DNA of 64,000 nt, from NCBI RefSeq assembly GCF_000247695.1, contig NW_004624732.1, positions 41,547,945 through 41,611,944 on the forward strand, read 5' to 3'. The position numbers and the translations under genes were made by a program. Shown here piece by piece: positions 54,480 to 64,000 of the stretch; position 1 is the stretch's first letter, and every line of letters begins with the position of its first letter. This DNA is from Heterocephalus glaber (Eukaryota; Chordata; Mammalia; Rodentia; Bathyergidae). The notes beneath the pieces were generated by a model, which made no database searches, was not told where the DNA came from, and saw only the letters and a program-made list of their open reading frames with translations.

Positions 54480-55760
54480 GCAGGAATGACAATTTAAATC
54501 TCCCAATACAAACAAGGACCCTAAAGCTTTTGTTCACTCCTTCACTGTAGGCTGCCTTAGATCCTATTTAGTCACGTTCTCCCTTCCCACAAGCACTGTA
54601 GAGCAATGCCATCTGGGACCAGCAAGAAGAGCCAATAACCTCCATCAGATCTGGGTCTCACTCTAAGAAGGAAGTAGTTAGGGGGAAGGGAAGGAGAGTC
54701 AAGAAGCAAAAAATTCTCTTTCAGCTTACTTCTCCCCTAACTCCTGGTTGTCTTCCACTCAATCTGCAGACCCATGTTTACATTTTACTTCTTCAGAAAG
54801 ACATGTTCTGCCTATAGAATCAATCTATTTCTCCCACTTCTAACCCTATATGGTTTTCCATAACTCTATATTTTATGATTTTTGATACTATCAAAACAAT
54901 TGAAATAACTCAGGATATAACTGTTGAGTAATTGTCTCCTTCACTAGTCTTCTGAGGACTTTGACGAATGACATGTTTTTTCAATGACAATAACAAACAC
55001 TTAGAAAAGTATCTAATCTGTCAGATGTTTGTTCAGATAAAAAAATGAATAAGCAAACATTTTACAGCCAATTTTAAAAGTCTTAAATTTATGTACTAAG
55101 TTGTGATGATTGTAATAAAATGAGAGACTTAAATAAACTGAGAATTCTTTTAGAACATTCTGTTCATTGTATCTGTTCAGAAGTCAAAAAAGAAAATTCT
55201 CATTCTGTCTAAATGCTATGAAATTGTATGTTAATAGACAACAACAGAAATTGAAAACTGTGTGAATGAAGGCGCTAAATTTTGAGAGAATTTTATGAAT
55301 TTCTGCCTAGACATCCGCCATCATAACCAAAGATGCTGAATTCTAAATGCATTGATATTGTTTAAGGCTAAAGAAATGGATTCCTTCCAATGAGGTTGAG
55401 ATTTCCAGAATTGCTTTATGTTTGCCTTATACCTATTTGGCACTATCCCAACTTCTTGAATTTTAATTTTGTCAGTGACTTTATCTTTCTTACACTATTA
55501 AATATTTTTTCTTTCATCAACTTTATAAATCAACAGTATTAACTACTTCATGGTAAATTTCCTTGTCAATAATTCAGCATTTTTTAATGGAAACGTAGGA
55601 GAAGAAGGCAAACATTATAAATGAGTGACAATGACAGTAGTAATTCATACTAGAAGAAGCAGAATTAAGGCAACAAAAAACAGAATAAACAGCGAACATT
55701 ACAGATATTCTCATGACATAAGATTGGAAAATACTGCAAAGGAAGCTTTTAAAATAAAGG
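54480..55760. other. Intron between the two L1 insertions
   Basis: AT-rich intron with a less AT-rich patch at 54540-54770. No element that I can name. Confidence 0.4.
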
Positions 55761-55769
55761 AAAAAAACT

Positions 55770-55835
55770 GCTGGGTACAGTTCAATGCTTCTGTAGTCCC
55801 TGTTATTCCCCAGGCTGAGGTAGGAGGATTGCATG
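55770..55835 (+). repeat. B1 (7SL-derived) SINE 5' fragment
   Basis: GCTGGGTACAGTTCAATGCT then TCTGTAGTCCCTGTTATTCC and CAGGCTGAGGTAGGAGGATT corresponds to the 7SL-like 5' part 'gctgggca..cctgtaatcccagca..gaggctgaggcaggaggatt'. Diverged and truncated. Confidence 0.7.
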
Positions 55836-55904
55836 AAAATATATACATACTTAATCACAAGGGGAAAAAAAGAAGCAGAAAATTCCATAAATATAATTAT
55901 TGAT

Positions 55905-55939
55905 GCATGGGTGGTTCAGTTTAGAATTCTCACCTGCCA
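55905..55939 (+). pseudogene. tRNA-Gly 5' half (tailless retropseudogene)
   Basis: GCATGGGTGGTTCAGT then TTAGAATTCTCACCTGCCA matches the first 36 bases of a mammalian tRNA-Gly(GCC) gene with one base missing and about two changes, and stops exactly at the GCC anticodon. The perfect 11 bp repeat ATATAATTATT flanks it at 55891-55901 and 55943-55953. There is no poly(A) tail. This fits the known class of 3'-truncated, tailless retropseudogenes. It lacks a B box and a 3' half, so it is not a tRNA gene. Confidence 0.75.
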
Positions 55940-55959
55940 TATATATAATTATTAAAATA

Positions 55960-56675
55960 AAAATGCACTGTATAGGTTTAGCGGCAGAACAGAAATAGAT
56001 TAATCTGAAGTGAAAAAAATAATGAGCTGAAATGTCAGATTAAAGACATCTCTCAGAAGGTACTAAAAGACATTTTAAAGGGGGGACCTGAATTTATAGG
56101 ATATGAAGAATGGTATAAAATGATAAAGGCAAAAGTTAATACCATAAAGAGCAAAAATTAATAGAAATAATAAACCACACGTTTTGATAGACACATTACT
56201 TACAAAACTTAAGGTGATGAGTAGACTGAAAAATGTAGTGAGAAAATAGTATATAATTATTTACATTTCAAGAAATATACTTTATTAAAGAATAAAGCCA
56301 TTTAAAATCCCAGATAAAAATCATGTTTATGGCAAAATGTATATGACCACGTACAAAACAAGAAACAAATAATGCAAGTAAAACAGTAATCACAAAAGAA
56401 TTTGAAATGGTTATAAAGGCTCCTCTCAGAGTTCTTATAAAATCTGCAAGAATTTATAGACATATTTTACCAACATTTTTAAACAGGTTATCCTTATATT
56501 AAATAAATGTTCTTTGTCAAAAATGAAGAATTTTTTCTCTCAATCTAAACCATGTAGTGGTTGCTTTGAACAATTATAGACAATAGCATAAAAATAAATT
56601 TTAGGTGTATTCTATACTTAATTTATGAATATAATTATGAAAATTCTCAATTTAAAAAAACTAATCCAACTGTGA
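55960..56675. other. AT-rich intron
   Basis: No element recognised between the tRNA-Gly fragment and the composite L1. Confidence 0.4.
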
Positions 56676-56678
56676 TTT

Positions 56679-56692
56679 AAGAATAACATACT
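56679..56692 (+). repeat. Left target-site duplication of composite L1
   Basis: AAGAATAACATACT, identical to 60335-60348. It is preceded by TTT, giving TT|AAGA on this strand, i.e. a TCTT|AA L1-endonuclease-type nick site on the other strand. Confidence 0.85.
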
Positions 56693-56694
56693 AA

Positions 56695-56877
56695 GAGGAG
56701 GTGAGCCAATCCCAGCGCCCAGGAAGAGGCTAGCCAGCTGCCATTCCACTGCTACCAGGGCAGAGGAGGTGAGCCAATCCCAGCACCTAGGAGGAGGCTC
56801 CCCTGTCACCATTCCACTGCTCCCAGGGTAGAGGAGGTGAGCTGCTCGGGCGCCAGCAGCACCACCCCCCCTGCCCC
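56695..56877 (+). promoter_or_regulatory. L1 5' UTR with 68 bp tandem monomers
   Basis: GAGGAGGTGAGC begins at 56695, 56763 and 56831, giving two full 68 bp units (GAGGAGGTGAGCCAATCCCA .. CATTCCACTGCT.CCAGGG) and a partial third that runs into the ORF1 start. The region is GC-rich. It is unlike the 5' UTR of the L1 at 52964-54400, although the ORF1 N-termini are related. Monomeric 5' UTR units are known promoters in other rodent L1s. Confidence 0.75.
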
Positions 56878-57934
56878 ATGGAAATGAGAAGACACATAAA
56901 CAAGCCTCAAAAACAGACTTCCAGATCACCTACAGCTACCCCAAAGGGAAACAAGATGGAACAATCTGATACTCAACCACCTGGACACCCTGAACTGACA
57001 ACAAAAGAGGACCTGAAAAAAATGAAATCAGAAATAATTTTACACATAACAGCAGAGATTGTGCCCATAGTGCAAGACATGATTAATAAATCTAGAGAGG
57101 ACACAGATAAAAAAAATAGAGAAGCTGAGGAACATGATGGAATCCCAATATAGGAAACAAATGGAATTTACAAAACAGATACAAAAAGATTTCCAGGAGA
57201 TTAAAAATTCCATTGAAAGTCTACTCAGCACAATGAACAATTGTGAGGACAGAATTTCAGATATAGAAGATAAGATTGCAATTAGTGAGTTGGAAAAGAA
57301 AAATGGCTTTAAAATTGTAAGGGAACATGAGAAATCAATCCAGCACCTGCTAGATGATGCAAAGAAGAATAACGTAAGACTGATTGGGCTCAATGAAGAA
57401 ACAGGAGACAGTGCAGATGACATAAAAAAACTGTTCACAGAAGTGATGTCAGAAAACTTCCCAAGGAGGAGAAAAGAACTTGACATACAGATAAGTGAGG
57501 CATATAGGACTCCAAATAGCCTTGATCAAAAAATATCTACACATAAACATATAATAGTTAGGATTCCAGAAACCCAAGAGAAGAACAAACTTCTACAAGC
57601 AGTGAGAGAAAAGAAACAAATCACATACAAAGGAAAGCCCATCAGAATCACAGCAGACTTCCCAGTGAAAACCCTCAAGGAAAGAAGAACTTGGAGAGAC
57701 ATATTACAAGCCCTAAAGGAACACAGCCTCCAACCCAGATTGATGTACCCTGCAAAACTATCTTTCAAAATTGATGGAGAAATAAGATACTTTCATGATA
57801 AAGAGCACTTTAGGAACTTCTTGAATTTCAAACCGGCACTCCAAAACATTTTAGAAAATATCCTAGGAAAAGGCAATGAGGATCACAACCCCAGGAAGCC
57901 CAGCAGAATGAATCCCTTGGGCGTGACAAATTAA
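56878..57934 (+). pseudogene. L1 ORF1 in two overlapping frames
   Basis: Start ATG at 56878 (GCCCCATGG, good context). Frame 1 gives 91 codons (MEMRRHINKP.., PPGHPEL) and stops at 57151. The rest, 57134-57934 (266 codons), is in the +1 frame. It holds a heptad coiled coil (about residues 1-60 of that part), an RRM (NNVRLIGLNEETGDS, DIQISEAYRTPNS, HKHIIVRIPETQEKNK) and the C-terminal domain (GKPIRITADFPVKTLKERR, YPAKLSFKIDGEIRYF). Apart from the single frame change near the 8-A run at 57109-57116 the reading is intact, which makes it much better kept than the minus-strand copy. ORF1p alone cannot retrotranspose. Confidence 0.9.
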
Positions 57935-57989
57935 ATGCAAAAGGGGGCGAATCCAACAAAAAGAAAAAGTCATGACAAGGGTTTTAAAA

Positions 57990-59745
57990 CTTTTAACTTC
58001 ATCTCCCTAATGAGTGTATAATTCAATCTTGTTATTGTACTGATTAGTATTTTTCTGATTCTAGTGTTGTATGCCTTTCCTGGTGCTGGACTGGCTACCA
58101 TCTTCTTATGTCTACTTTTTAATTGGGTTGTCTATTAATGAGCTGTAAGAGTTCTCTATGTAGTCTGGTCATAGGTTATATGCATTGTAAATAAGGTCTG
58201 TTTAAAGACTACTTTTAATTTTAACAATGTCATTTAAAGTTCTAAAGTTCATTTATCATTTTTTTCTTTTATACATTTTTTTGTATCCTATGAAGTTCTT
58301 ACCTACCCTAAATTCATAAACATTTTCCCTTATAATTTCTTCTTAAAGTTTTATAGTTTTAGTCTTTCATATTTAGGTTCATAGATCCTTTCAAGTTATT
58401 TTTGTGTATGCAAATAAAGGGTTGAGGTTACTTTTTTATACATGGATACCAGGTGTTCTAGTGCCGTTTGCTGAAGACACTATCTTTTCCTCTGCTCTTG
58501 AATTGAGTTTATGTTCTATAAAATGTTAATGTTAAATAATCTTTCAAAACTCAGTGGGCCATATATGTGTGGTTCTATTTCTAGATTCTGTTTAATTCCA
58601 AAGATCTATATGTCTTTCCTTATACCAAAACAGCCTTGATTACTGTAGCTTTAGAGGAAGTCTTAAAATTAGGTACTAAACATCTTCCAACACTCTTGTT
58701 TTTTTTTTTTTTTCTTTTTCTTTTTACTTTTCTGGGTCCTTTGTACTCCTACATAACTTTTAAACTTCAATATTCAATTCTTCATTTATAGCAAGTATAC
58801 ACAGACCTGAATTTTTATATATATCTTGTGTTTTTCTACTCCTGCTAAATTCAAATACAAGTTCTAGGGGCTCCTAGAGATTTCTTAGTATTTTCTCTGT
58901 AGATGATCATCTCATCTACATATCAAGATTTTACTTCTACCTTGCCAATTCCAATACTAATTGTGTCATCGTATTGCCAGACTATTTTGGTTTAGGCCTA
59001 TGTTTCAAAATTTAATGGGCAGTGAAGATTAGGCATATCTGCCCTTGTTCCCCACCTTAGGGAGAAAGCATTGTATCTTCTCCATTCACAGAAGGCATTT
59101 TAGCTGGAAATATGGAGTACATGTCTCTGATCTGTTGAGAAGGTTCTGTTCTATTTCTAGTCTCCTGATAGCTTTTACCATGAATAGCTGTAGAATTTAG
59201 TCAAATACTTTTTCTCCAATTGGTGACAGTATCATATGGCTTTTACTTTTCTTCTGTTAAAATAATGACTTTTGGAGATGGATCTTCCAATGCTGAACCA
59301 ACACTGTCATCCCTATAATAAAACCACATATTGCCAGATCTGACTTCCAGTAGTTTGTTTTGTTAAACAAATTTCTATCTATGTTCATTCTTTTTTCTCC
59401 TATTATCTTTATCCAGTTTTAATATTAGCCCAATGTTGATTTCCTAAAATGAGGGGAGAAGTGTTCCTTCTTTTTTCTGCTTTAAATGTTTGATATAATT
59501 TATCAGTTAAAATGTATATGAGCCTGTTGTTGTCATATAGGTAGGTTTTCAAGTTAGGAATATACTTTCTTTAATAGGTGGTATTCAAATTTTATATTTC
59601 CTCCAGAGTTACTTTCATTAATTTGTCTACCAGCGTACTTCCTAGAAGTTGTCAAATTTATTCCAAAAAAGATTTTTGTAATATGCTTTATATATCCTTT
59701 TAAATTCTGTAAAATCTGTGGTAATGTCTCCTAGATATTGATATT
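57990..59745 (-). mobile_element. Ancient L1M ORF2 segment, antisense
   Basis: On the plus strand: CTTTTTAATTGGGTTGTCTA, GCTGTAAGAGTTCTCTATGT, then CATGGATACCAGGTGTTCTA and TGCTGAAGACACTATCTTTT. Later GGGCCATATATGTGTGGTTC, AAGATCTATATGTCTTTCCT and GATTACTGTAGCTTTAGAGG. This is the standard reverse order of old L1 ORF2. A run of T at about 58699-58730 interrupts it. It is much older in style than the L1 pieces on either side, yet lies inside the same duplications. Confidence 0.85.
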
Positions 59746-59749
59746 TTAA

Positions 59750-60030
59750 TTTTTAAAATGTATAAGTGATATTGTGTAATAGGGTGAAAAGTTCTAAAGG
59801 AGCAGGGGAAGTGGGAGGGGTACGGGAAGGGAAAGAAGGGAAAAGAAAAAATATGAGAAAAGGAAAAAAATGGAAACATTGTTTGCAAATAGGGAAGTGT
59901 GGAGGGGGTGAAGGGAGGGCAGGAGAAGGGGGGGGGAACAAGAACCAAGATACTCATGTAATGGTACAAAATCCCAATGATGAATGCAACTGTATTTTAT
60001 AACTAAAATGTACCAATAAACTTAATGAAA
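59750..60030 (+). mobile_element. L1 3' UTR within composite element
   Basis: Collinear with the 3' ends at 30690 and 48405: purine tract GTGGGAGGGGTACGGGAAGG, GTGGAGGGGGTGAAGGGAGG, GGTACAAAATCCCAATGATG and AAAATGTACCAATAAACT, then A-rich. This includes a usable AATAAA signal. Confidence 0.85.
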
Positions 60031-60034
60031 AAAG

Positions 60035-60325
60035 TCAACATTCAAAAATCAATAGCATTCCTGTACATGAGTAAAAAACTCACTGAGCAAGAAATTAAGG
60101 AAAAAACACCTTTCACAATAGCCAAATAGAAAAATGAAATAGGAATCAATCTAATAAAGGAAGTGAAAGACCTATATAGTGAAAAAATATAGTACTTTGA
60201 AAAAGGAGATTGAAGAGGATATCAGAAAATGGAAAGATGTCCCCTGTTCTTGGATAGGCAGAAGCAATATAGTAAAAATGGCCATACTTTCAAAACTGTT
60301 ATACAGATTTAATCCAAACCCAATA
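60035..60325 (+). pseudogene. L1 ORF2 fragment at the 3' end of the composite
   Basis: In shifting frames it gives INSIPVYMS-like, [19 protein letters not shown] and [19 protein letters not shown], then [19 protein letters not shown]. This corresponds to the region after the reverse transcriptase of the L1 at 50100-50290 (QDIRKWKDIPCSWAGRTN). It is joined directly after a 3' UTR and ends in CCAATA and poly(A). Frames are broken; inactive. Confidence 0.85.
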
Positions 60326-60334
60326 AAAAAAAAA

Positions 60335-60348
60335 AAGAATAACATACT
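60335..60348 (+). repeat. Right target-site duplication of composite L1
   Basis: AAGAATAACATACT directly after the A run, identical to 56679-56692. The first two A could belong to the tail, leaving 12 unambiguous bases. Confidence 0.85.
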
Positions 60349-60484
60349 TAAGTAGGATTTACTTCCAAAAGTAATAAATGTCAGGAAAATTCACAAATGT
60401 AGTTATTTATATAAATAATATAATCTTATCACTTGGAATGATACAGAATATTTGATAGTGTACAATATATTTTCATAATAAAAT

Positions 60485-60536
60485 TTTACATATAAGTCCA
60501 CTAGTTCAATTTCTAGTATCACAAAGAAAAAAAAGC
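60485..60536 (+). repeat. Possible SINE 3' tail
   Basis: CACTAGTTCAATTTCTAGTA then TCACAAAGAAAAAAAA resembles the B box and A-rich tail of the local SINE. The 5' part is missing. Confidence 0.4.
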
Positions 60537-61449
60537 TTGTAGAAACTCTAAAATAGAATTTTATATTTCAAAAATTACATATAAAATTCTCTTTAAAGTG
60601 ATGTATCAGGAAAATAATTTTCTCAACATTTATTTAAAATCTGAGAATAAGACAAGGAGATTCTGATCACTGTTAATGTCTATTTGCTACTCAAGATTCT
60701 AACTAATTTATGATAAGGAACAAAGAATATATATAAGCATTAAACAGAATGAGGTATAACTTAGGACTTTTGTTCATTCACTTGTTCAGTTTTTCAAATT
60801 ATATGGTCATTTATATAGATAATCTAAGAAAACAAATTTTAAAATGTTAAATCTATTAAGAATACTAAGGAAGTTTGTGAGATTATAGAAGTAAATCACA
60901 GCAAAACCAATTAGAATAGATAATAGAAAGAAAGACTATTTACTATAATAACAAAATTTGCACGGTTAGATTTAAGAAATGCGTAAAAATTATGAAAGGA
61001 ATTAAATCTAAAAAATGGCTAAAATTGCTTTTGAAAATAACAGAACATTATCCCAGAAGATCTTATCTGCCTTCATTGTATTTAAATGTATGTGGAATAT
61101 ATACGTAAGGAAAATAAATACAGTACAATAAGACAGAACCGAAACCAGCCTTGGATAGAATTTTATACATAATACGCCTTGATGGGACAATCATATTGAA
61201 AAAGTAGAATGGATGCTAACATAGTAGAAAATGTTGGGTATAAAATGATTGACTATTTGCAAAATGTTCTATCATTGTATAAATAAGAGGCTCTAAATTC
61301 CACCTAAATTGTGAAGATTCTAAACTTCAAAAAGTGATGCGACTTAGATGCTTTAGGATAATAAGTAATTGATACTATTATAATTAACAAGTGCATTTAA
61401 ACATTTTAATAAACAATTTAATTTAAATAGTTTAATTAATGCAATCAGG

Positions 61450-62240
61450 TATGAGTTGGAAAAGAATTGGTAGCATTTTCATTATATTTGTAATTTATGA
61501 AGAAGTCTTCAAATTATCACAACAAAGACTATATACCAACATTGAAATGTGAAAAACATTGAATAATCAGTACATAAAAGGAGACCTACCATAACTAAGA
61601 ATAATATACAAAGATGATTTACTTTACTAGTAAGAAAAAATAAATTCATAATGGCAATGAAATATTAGTTATATTCAAATGTAAATGACAAATAAATGCC
61701 AATTGTGCAAATTGGGAAAATAAGAACCTATGAAAAAATAGTGGAGCTGTCTGAGAGCAGAATTTTCTACCTATCATGTGTACCCTAACCAAGCAATTCC
61801 AATCGTGGGTATAAAATACAGAGAAGTGCCTTAAAGGAAGGGTGTAAAGGGAGGAGTTTGAAACATTATGCTAGGGCACAGGCATAAACTAGATATATCC
61901 TAGACAAATGCAACAAGCCATTTGGGCAAGCTACATACAGAAACTATTCATCATGACAGAGTTTATGTTAGAATGCATTGGATTCAATTCAGGTGGTCAT
62001 CACTAGGGAAGGCTATAAATAATATCTGATGTATGCATAAGCATACAATGGTATGCTTTCTAGGAGGAATATGGCCAAACTCCAGATCTTACAAATAAAA
62101 TCTAGAATGTAAAAAGAGAATTAATTTTAGAAAAGTATCATTTAGGCACATTAAAAATAAATGTGCAAGCAAAAGTGATGCCTAATTTCATGAATATACA
62201 TACAAATATATTAAAATTTTATAAAATATAGATGAAAACA
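61450..62240 (+). mobile_element. Probable ancient L1 3' remnant
   Basis: CCAAGCAATTCCAATCGTGG and GTATAAAATACAGAGAAGTG, later CATACAATGGTATGCTTTCT, fit the 'cccagcaattccactcctagg.. acaatggaatattattcag' order of old L1s. Heavily diverged. Confidence 0.45.
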
Positions 62241-62244
62241 GTGT

Positions 62245-64000
62245 ATAGTTCAAAAATTAGAATGGATACCCATGTAGGAGAACACTATGATTGGGATAGG
62301 AAAACAGCAACAATGAAATAAAATTTAACTTCAGGAGTTTGCATGAGCAAGTAGTAAAATCATAAGGACAAAATGTTTAGACAATAATTTGTACTGATAC
62401 TATGTAGCTGCTTAGGGGAAATGCCTGGTGCATCTCTGGTGCTTAGTAAAAATGAAGGAGTATTACAATCAGATAAATTCTGTAGGTCAAAGTTCCTGAA
62501 TAAGGGAAATTTACAATTTGGTTCTCCACACTTGTAGTTGTGTTAACGTTTAATGAAAAGTAATAAAAACTAATACACCAAACATAATTTTGTGAGTTTA
62601 ATATACTAAATGACTGTCCATTTTGTACTAATCATTTTAATTATTTGAGCTTTAATATTACATAATATTAATTGATTGTTTTCATTAATTGTAAAAGTTT
62701 TGCCACAGATCTTTCATCTTTTCCTGCTGTATAATCACCCTGTCTACAAAGAAGTAAAATTGTCTCTTAATCACGTCATGTTTTGATACATTTTCAGAAT
62801 ATTATTTGTGATAGCAAGATACTTTGTTCATAATCAAATTATCATTAGTTTTTTTACATCTTAATTTCATGTTGACTTTGGCTTTAGAGAGATATTAAAC
62901 CAGTCAAAGAACTATACTAGTTGCAAATAGATGAAGTTTTAATATTTTTAAATTAGAAAATCTTTTCATCTTTTTAATTTAAATTAAATATCTCATAATA
63001 TCTTTCTGAGAAAATATTTGTTCATAATGAAAATGAATCATAAAATCAATATAGAACATGTTATCAAATGACAAAAAGTAAATAATGCTTTTCACAAAAA
63101 AATTTCCTCTTTCAAAATCAAGTTTATATTAAATATGACCATTAATCACATAATGAAAGCATTATACAGACCTAGAAATAAATAGAGCTAACAGCGAGTG
63201 CAAAATTTCTACTTTATATGAAAAACTCAAATTAAAACATTTCATAGCCACATTACAACTTTATACTGAGATCTTAATAATATTTCAAAATTTTACCTGA
63301 CAAAGAGATACCAATTATCTGAGAACAGAGACCCTGTTTAAAGCTCTGATTCTAGAAAAGACAGGCAAATGATGTCCAAATATATATCTCATGGTGGATT
63401 ATATTTGGTGTAAATGAACATTTTGCATGGATTTTTAGAAGGAAAAATAATTTTTAAGATCTTTTCCAAACTTTGAATGGGGTCCGAGGTGCATTTCAAA
63501 GAGCAAAAATCAATAATAGATCAAATATTTTCTAACTGCATAGCACTTGATTTTACTTGATGCCAAAATGGGATGATTCGTTCAATTTTGTCAAAAAGTC
63601 AGTGATTAAAAAAAAAAAAGTCAGTGACATTACTGAACCAAATATCCACTTCTGCCTCTAGGATGGGTGCATTATAGACGGAACTGTCCCATTGCCTGTA
63701 CATGCTACTCGCACATTTCTTTCCACCTTCTCAGTAAAAACAATTTTAAAAGTAGTACTTAGCAAAACAAACTGATTAAATTCCAGTTTATTTAGGCCTG
63801 GCACAAAATAAAGAAAGCATTTTTGTGAGCTTGTGCATTGGAATAGGAGTAGCATTTAGAGAGACCATATTTTAAATAGAACATCTATAGAAACAGCCAT
63901 CATCCACAATATTAAACATCATAGCTTTGCCTTAAGTTAGTTTTTATCCAAATATTCTTATTACACATTTAATACATGATCAAATTTCTGATAATCTACT
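62245..64000. other. AT-rich intron, no recognisable element
   Basis: No repeat family, exon or strong motif seen up to the window edge. Confidence 0.45.

Larger units (their letters stand above)
56693..60334 (+). mobile_element. Composite L1 insertion with antisense L1M core
   Basis: One 3.64 kb block between perfect 14 bp duplications, ending in a 12 bp A run. Order: short GC-rich 5' UTR with 68 bp repeats, ORF1, the start of the ORF1-ORF2 spacer (ends about 57985), an ancient L1 in antisense (about 57990-59745), a young-type L1 3' UTR (59750-60030), then a 290 bp ORF2 piece in sense. ORF2 is otherwise absent. The outer duplications and 3' A run imply that it was inserted as one RNA. It runs opposite to LRP1B. 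Confidence 0.8.

Noticed and set aside
48405..54480. Target-site duplication of the minus-strand L1
   Set aside because: Sequence beside the poly(T) (AAATTTCCAAGTCC) was looked for near and beyond the 5' end up to about 55000 and not found. The 5' border therefore stays approximate.
55902..55942. A real tRNA-Gly gene
   Set aside because: Only the 5' half is present. There is no T arm, B box or terminator.
56878..57934. Host gene expressed from the ORF1 frames
   Set aside because: Coiled coil, RRM and C-terminal domain in L1 order, next to an L1-type 5' UTR. It is L1 ORF1, not a domesticated gene, on present evidence.

Overview
This is AT-rich mammalian nuclear DNA, not prokaryotic. It contains one recognisable coding exon. 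The 123 bp exon at 16818-16940 (minus strand) encodes a complete LDL-receptor class A (LA) repeat that I recognise as exon 2 of LRP1B, a giant endocytic receptor of the LDL-receptor family. Everything else is intron: 1-16817 is the start of intron 2 and 16941-64000 is the end of intron 1, read on the minus strand.

The repeats point to a non-murid rodent. Several tRNA-derived ID-type SINEs share an unusual core (GCCGCCTGCCTC followed by GCAAG). There is a dimeric B1-ID (B1-dID) SINE with target-site duplications, and moderately young L1s with a lineage-specific purine-rich 3' UTR. I infer a squirrel-related or castorimorph rodent (beaver, kangaroo rat, pocket gopher); the species cannot be fixed from the window alone.

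Layout. 1-16.8 kb (intron 2): SINE pieces, MLT1-type LTRs (6.2-7.3 and 9.3-9.6 kb), a hAT-Charlie element (13.1 kb), an old L1 piece (15.4 kb). 16.8-16.9 kb: LRP1B exon 2. 17-31 kb: an L2 of about 1.4 kb split by the B1-dID SINE, old L1 3' sequence, MIRs, an MLT1-like LTR, an unidentified poly(A)-tailed retrosequence with target-site duplications (28.7-29.1 kb), an L1 3' UTR. 31-48 kb: very AT-rich intron with four ID SINEs, L2 pieces and a MaLR-type LTR. 48.4-54.4 kb: a near full-length, internally deleted, dead L1 on the minus strand, with a 355 bp assembly gap. 55.9 kb: a 35 nt 5' half of a tRNA-Gly gene between 11 bp direct repeats. 56.7-60.3 kb: a composite L1 on the plus strand, bounded by a perfect 14 bp target-site duplication. 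It joins a young L1 5' UTR and ORF1, an antisense ancient L1, an L1 3' UTR and an ORF2 piece ending in poly(A). 60.3-64 kb: AT-rich intron with an old L1 remnant.

There is no operon-like or multi-gene system. The most unusual signals are the composite L1, an ORF1 frame break shared at the same aligned position by the two L1 copies, the tailless tRNA-half insertion and the 28.7 kb retrosequence.
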